Source: an uncultured Collinsella sp.
GTDB lineage: Bacteria; Actinomycetota; Coriobacteriia; Coriobacteriales; Coriobacteriaceae
Direction: 5' to 3'
Assembly: GCA_902470925.1 (NCBI GenBank)
Contig: CABRIF010000109.1
Coordinates: 1-7,704, forward strand
Length of the DNA: 7,704 bases
Position numbers and translations under genes: made by a program. Every line of letters starts with the position of its first letter. Positions within the stretch are counted from its first letter, which is position 1. Shown here one piece after another: positions 5,464 through 7,704 of the stretch. The notes beneath the pieces are model-generated. The model ran no database searches, was not told the origin of the DNA, and was given only the letters and a program-made list of their open reading frames with translations.

Positions 5464-6855
5464 GTGGCGAGAAAGCGCGTACTGGTTGCCATGAGCGGCG
5501 GCGTCGATTCAAGCGTCACCGCCTACGTGCTCCAGCAGCAGGGATACGAATGCATCGGGGCGACCATGCGCCTCACGTGCAGCCGCACCTTCGGCGACGA
5601 CACCGAGCGTTCCTGCTGCTCGCTGGCCGACCTGGAGGACGCCGAGGCCGTCTGCGCGCGGCTGGGCATCCCCTGGCAAGCCATCGACTTCCGCGAGACG
5701 TTCTCGCGTGCGGTCATCGACAAGTTCGTCAGCACCTATGAGCAGGGGCGCACCCCCAACCCTTGCATCGACTGCAACCGCTACCTCAAGTTCGGCGCGC
5801 TGCTCGACCGGGCGCGCGAGGTGGGCTGCGACTTCGTGGCAACCGGGCACTACGCGCGCGTGAGCACCTTGGACCGTGTGCTTGCCGAAACGGCAGGGGT
5901 CGGCCGCGGGAGCATCGGCGGGGACACTGGCAAAGGCATCGATGCAGACGCCGGCGGTGTCATCGATACGGCGCGCTCTATTGCGGGGGTTGCGCCATGC
6001 GGCGACGCGGCGGGTGCGGCGGCGGGCGGTCCCGCCGATGGCGGACGTCCATCAAGCGGCATGCAGCCGCAGGTCCCCGCGCACCCAATGGACAACCGCG
6101 ACCGCGCCGCCGAGCGGGCCGTACTGCGGCGCATCGCCGAGCTGGCGGGCGGTCCGGTGCGGACGCTTTCGCTCGGAGTGGACCCTGCCAAAGACCAAAG
6201 CTACGTGCTCTACGCGCTCACGCAGGAGCGCTTGGCGCACACGCTGCTGCCGCTCGGCGGGCTCGTCAAGGAGCGTGACGTGCGAAAGATCGCCCGCGAA
6301 CAGGGCTTTTCGAATGCCGCGAAACGCGACAGCCAGGGCATCTGCTTCGTACCCGACGGCGATTTCGCCCGCTACATCGAGGAGCGACGCGGGCACGCAC
6401 TGCCGACGGGCAATATCGTGGATGCGCACGGGCGAGTGCTTGGAACGCACCGGGGCGCCATCCGCTACACCGTCGGGCAGCGCAAGGGCCTGGGCGTGGC
6501 GTGCGCGCACCCCGTCTACGTCACCGGCATCGATGCGCGGGCGAACACCGTCACCCTGGGCGAAAACGACGAGCTCATGGCATCCGCCCTCATTGCCGAT
6601 GACTGGATCTGGAGCGCGCCGGCATCTGCCATGGAGGCGCTGCTCGACGAGGCTGGCGACGCGGGCGTGCCGGCGAGCGCCAAGATCCGCTACCACCACC
6701 CCAGCCATGCGTGCCGCATGTATCGCGCGGAGAACGGGATACGACTCGTGTTCGCCGCGCCCGAGCGCGCGATCGCGCCGGGCCAGGCGGTGGTGGTCTA
6801 CGCTCTCGATACGGTTCTGGGCGGCGGCACTGTGCGCGAGGTGCCGCGGGGATAG
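5464..6855 (+). CDS. mnmA: tRNA 2-thiouridine(34) synthase MnmA with an unusual ~100-residue internal insert, 463 aa
   Basis: MnmA adenylates U34 of Lys/Glu/Gln tRNAs and replaces oxygen with sulfur relayed from cysteine desulfurase. Motifs: PP-loop SGGVDSS (11-17), NPCIDCNRYLKFG (99-111), FVATGHYAR (124-132), GVDPAKDQSYVLYAL (238-252), RDSQGICFV (288-296) and GQRKGLGV (338-345). The catalytic cysteines are C104 and C294; C101 adds a third cysteine at the position occupied by Asp in E. coli, the arrangement expected for an Fe-S-dependent thiolase. The GTG start at 5464 is set by AAGGAG five nt upstream and by the MARKRVLVAMSGG opening. Normal MnmA is about 360-370 residues; the excess lies between ATGHYAR and GVDPAKDQS, where the family has only some 10-15 residues. 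The frame is intact and both flanks are well conserved, so the enzyme is probably functional. It follows cysK in the same direction. Confidence 0.95.
   Translation: MARKRVLVAMSGGVDSSVTAYVLQQQGYECIGATMRLTCSRTFGDDTERSCCSLADLEDAEAVCARLGIPWQAIDFRETFSRAVIDKFVSTYEQGRTPNPCIDCNRYLKFGALLDRAREVGCDFVATGHYARVSTLDRVLAETAGVGRGSIGGDTGKGIDADAGGVIDTARSIAGVAPCGDAAGAAAGGPADGGRPSSGMQPQVPAHPMDNRDRAAERAVLRRIAELAGGPVRTLSLGVDPAKDQSYVLYALTQERLAHTLLPLGGLVKERDVRKIAREQGFSNAAKRDSQGICFVPDGDFARYIEERRGHALPTGNIVDAHGRVLGTHRGAIRYTVGQRKGLGVACAHPVYVTGIDARANTVTLGENDELMASALIADDWIWSAPASAMEALLDEAGDAGVPASAKIRYHHPSHACRMYRAENGIRLVFAAPERAIAPGQAVVVYALDTVLGGGTVREVPRG
5863..6156 (+). other. Low-complexity in-frame insert within mnmA
   Basis: Codons for about residues 134-231 of MnmA encode a Gly/Ala/Asp-rich stretch with no hydrophobic core, then a charged helix-like part (MDNRDRAAERAVLRRIAELA, 209-228). 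It replaces the short loop after ATGHYAR. The DNA contains small repeats such as GCATCGATGC (5936-5945) and a nearby ATCGATA, consistent with growth by slippage or local duplication. Exact borders are approximate. Confidence 0.7.
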
Positions 6856-6936
6856 AGATCGGGTCCGGGGCAACCGCACGGGCGCCGAGCCGGGGACGCG
6901 CGGACAGACGCGGGCGCCCACCGATGTTCGAACCGG

Positions 6937-7222
6937 GGCGTCTCCACGCGCGACCCCAAGCGCATGGGCCGAGGCGCTTCCACACGCGACCTCAGGCGCA
7001 TGGGCCGAGGCGACACCGCGCGCGATACCCGCAAGAGCTGCCGCGACGATGTCACCCGTACCTCCAGGCATGCGAGCCGCGGCGCTTTCATGCGCGAGCC
7101 CGCAAGAGCTGCCGCAACGATGTCGCGCACACCGCGAGCGCGTGGGCTGAAGCGTTTCCACGCACATCCCCAAGCGTTTGGGCCGCGTTGCCCAGCGTGC
7201 GACGCCCCGAACATGCGAGGCG
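6937..7222. repeat. Degenerate tandem array, 36-bp period, about 8 units
   Basis: Units begin with a GGCG-type word and most end in a GGGCCGA/GAGCCGC-type word: 6937-6972, 6973-7008, 7009-7044, 7045-7080, 7081-7115, 7116-7150, 7151-7186 and 7187-7222. Six are exactly 36 bases and two are 35. Units 1, 2 and 7 are closest (for example CAAGCGCATGGGCCGA in unit 1 and CAAGCGTTTGGGCCGC in unit 7). Units 3-4 and 5-6 form a higher-order duplicate of 70-72 bases sharing CGCAAGAGCTGCCGC and then ACGATGTC. A weaker unit may follow to about 7258. The array starts about 80 bases after mnmA and lacks constant repeats with unique spacers, so it is not a CRISPR. Confidence 0.7.
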
Positions 7223-7378
7223 CGGTCGCCTCGTGCATCGCTTTCCCCGTACACAGGCCTCTACGGCGCAGCGCACAGCCCCCAACAGGACCTCAAATGC
7301 ACATAGATTCACAAAGTAGCATATTTGTTATTAAGTACTTGTAACTGTGTATACGGTTTGAAATGGCCCGAGCGCCCA

Positions 7379-7605
7379 TGGTCGCAAATGCCATCTAATG
7401 GGTGTTTCGTCGCTGCGAACCCGCATGCATGCAGCACCGTCAAACCCTTCCGGAGGCGAGATGAGCCCCGAAACGCACCGCGAGCGGCTCCAACACGATG
7501 AAAATCGGGTAAACGACGGGCCAAGTGAGCCCACCGGACGACATCGGTGCCGATGAAGGCCTACTCAGTCCCATGCAAACACCCATTAGATGCCATTTGC
7601 GACCA
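7379..7605. mobile_element. 227-bp element bounded by 29-bp inverted repeats (MITE-like or invertible segment)
   Basis: The left arm (7379-7407, beginning TGGTCGCAAATG and ending GGGTGTTT) matches the reverse complement of the right arm (7577-7605) at 28 of 29 positions; the single mismatch is at the thirteenth base. The inner 169 bases carry no transposase or other credible gene. Flanks show only a two-base match (CA at 7377-7378 and 7606-7607), so a target-site duplication is not demonstrated. A non-autonomous transposon of MITE type fits the size and long terminal repeats. A recombinase-invertible segment is the main alternative, but no promoter is evident inside and no recombinase is nearby. 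Confidence 0.65.
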
Positions 7606-7704
7606 CATCCTACAGCCTATCTTTATTATCTAACGCCCTAATCTGTTTACCGAGTCGGAATGTTGGATATTTTATTTGAATATCACATATCTTTGTATCT
7701 GTCT

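Larger units (their letters stand above)
6856..7704. other. 849-base gene-free right end: repeat array, AT-rich shift and inverted-repeat element
   Basis: No open frame here has a plausible ribosome site together with protein-like composition; those crossing 6856-7300 merely read the GC-rich repeats. From about 7300 the DNA becomes much more AT-rich, which suggests a border with acquired or regulatory DNA. Contents worth naming are the 36-bp array (6937-7222) and the 227-bp inverted-repeat element (7379-7605). The last 99 bases are AT-rich and could hold the promoter of a gene beyond the edge. Confidence 0.6.

Noticed and set aside
6919..6938. tRNA T-arm-like TTCGAA sequence
   Set aside because: The flanking bases do not pair as a T-stem, and no acceptor or anticodon arms can be built around it.
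6937..7222. CRISPR array
   Set aside because: The repeats are contiguous and degenerate, without constant repeats separated by unique spacers, and no cas genes are present.
6052..7254. 400-codon minus-strand frame running through mnmA and the repeat array
   Set aside because: It is antisense to well-conserved mnmA motifs and then reads the repeats; its length reflects GC bias, not coding.
7309..7534. Small minus-strand frames of 67-71 codons across the inverted-repeat element
   Set aside because: No ribosome site, no motif, and they simply read across one arm of the repeat; two overlapping frames look equally poor.

Overview
This GC-rich window contains six well-supported genes and one partial gene, separated by unusually repeat-rich intergenic DNA. 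The base composition, AAAGGA/AAGGAG-type ribosome binding sites, alanine- and arginine-rich proteins and gene families (YerC-type TrpR relative, Phage_holin_4_2/YvlD-like membrane protein, Rrf2-cysK-mnmA cluster) suggest an Actinomycetota gut-type anaerobe, most likely class Coriobacteriia (Collinsella/Olsenella-like). That placement is inference; no rRNA or marker gene is present to prove it.

Left part, all on the minus strand: the first 312 residues of an AddB-like exonuclease subunit run off the left edge (1-938). Upstream of it lies a 103-residue YerC/YecD-type TrpR-related regulator (1219-1530). An ApbE-type FAD:protein FMN transferase follows (1854-2987). ApbE is divergent from a small four-helix membrane protein of the holin-4/YvlD type (3123-3488, plus strand), and the space between them carries several perfect palindromes.

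Central part: a convergent gap with degenerate GTTGCTG repeats and a large hairpin separates the membrane protein from an Rrf2 regulator with three cysteines (3769-4203, minus). Rrf2 is divergent from cysK (4417-5355, plus), which is followed by mnmA (5464-6855, plus). The Rrf2-cysK spacer is AT-rich and holds a clear promoter whose -35 box lies inside a perfect 17-bp palindrome, a good candidate operator. The cluster makes biological sense as sulfur supply and use: CysK makes cysteine, cysteine desulfurase (not in the window) mobilises its sulfur, and MnmA inserts it into tRNA U34. The Rrf2 protein may sense Fe-S or cysteine status. MnmA is about 100 residues longer than normal because of a low-complexity insert in its middle.

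Right part (6856-7704): no credible gene. It holds a degenerate 36-bp-period tandem array directly after mnmA, then a sharp change to AT-rich DNA containing a 227-bp element bounded by 29-bp inverted repeats with a single mismatch. This is either a MITE-like mobile element or an invertible segment. These two structures, the MnmA insert and the candidate Rrf2 operator system are the most interesting parts of the window.
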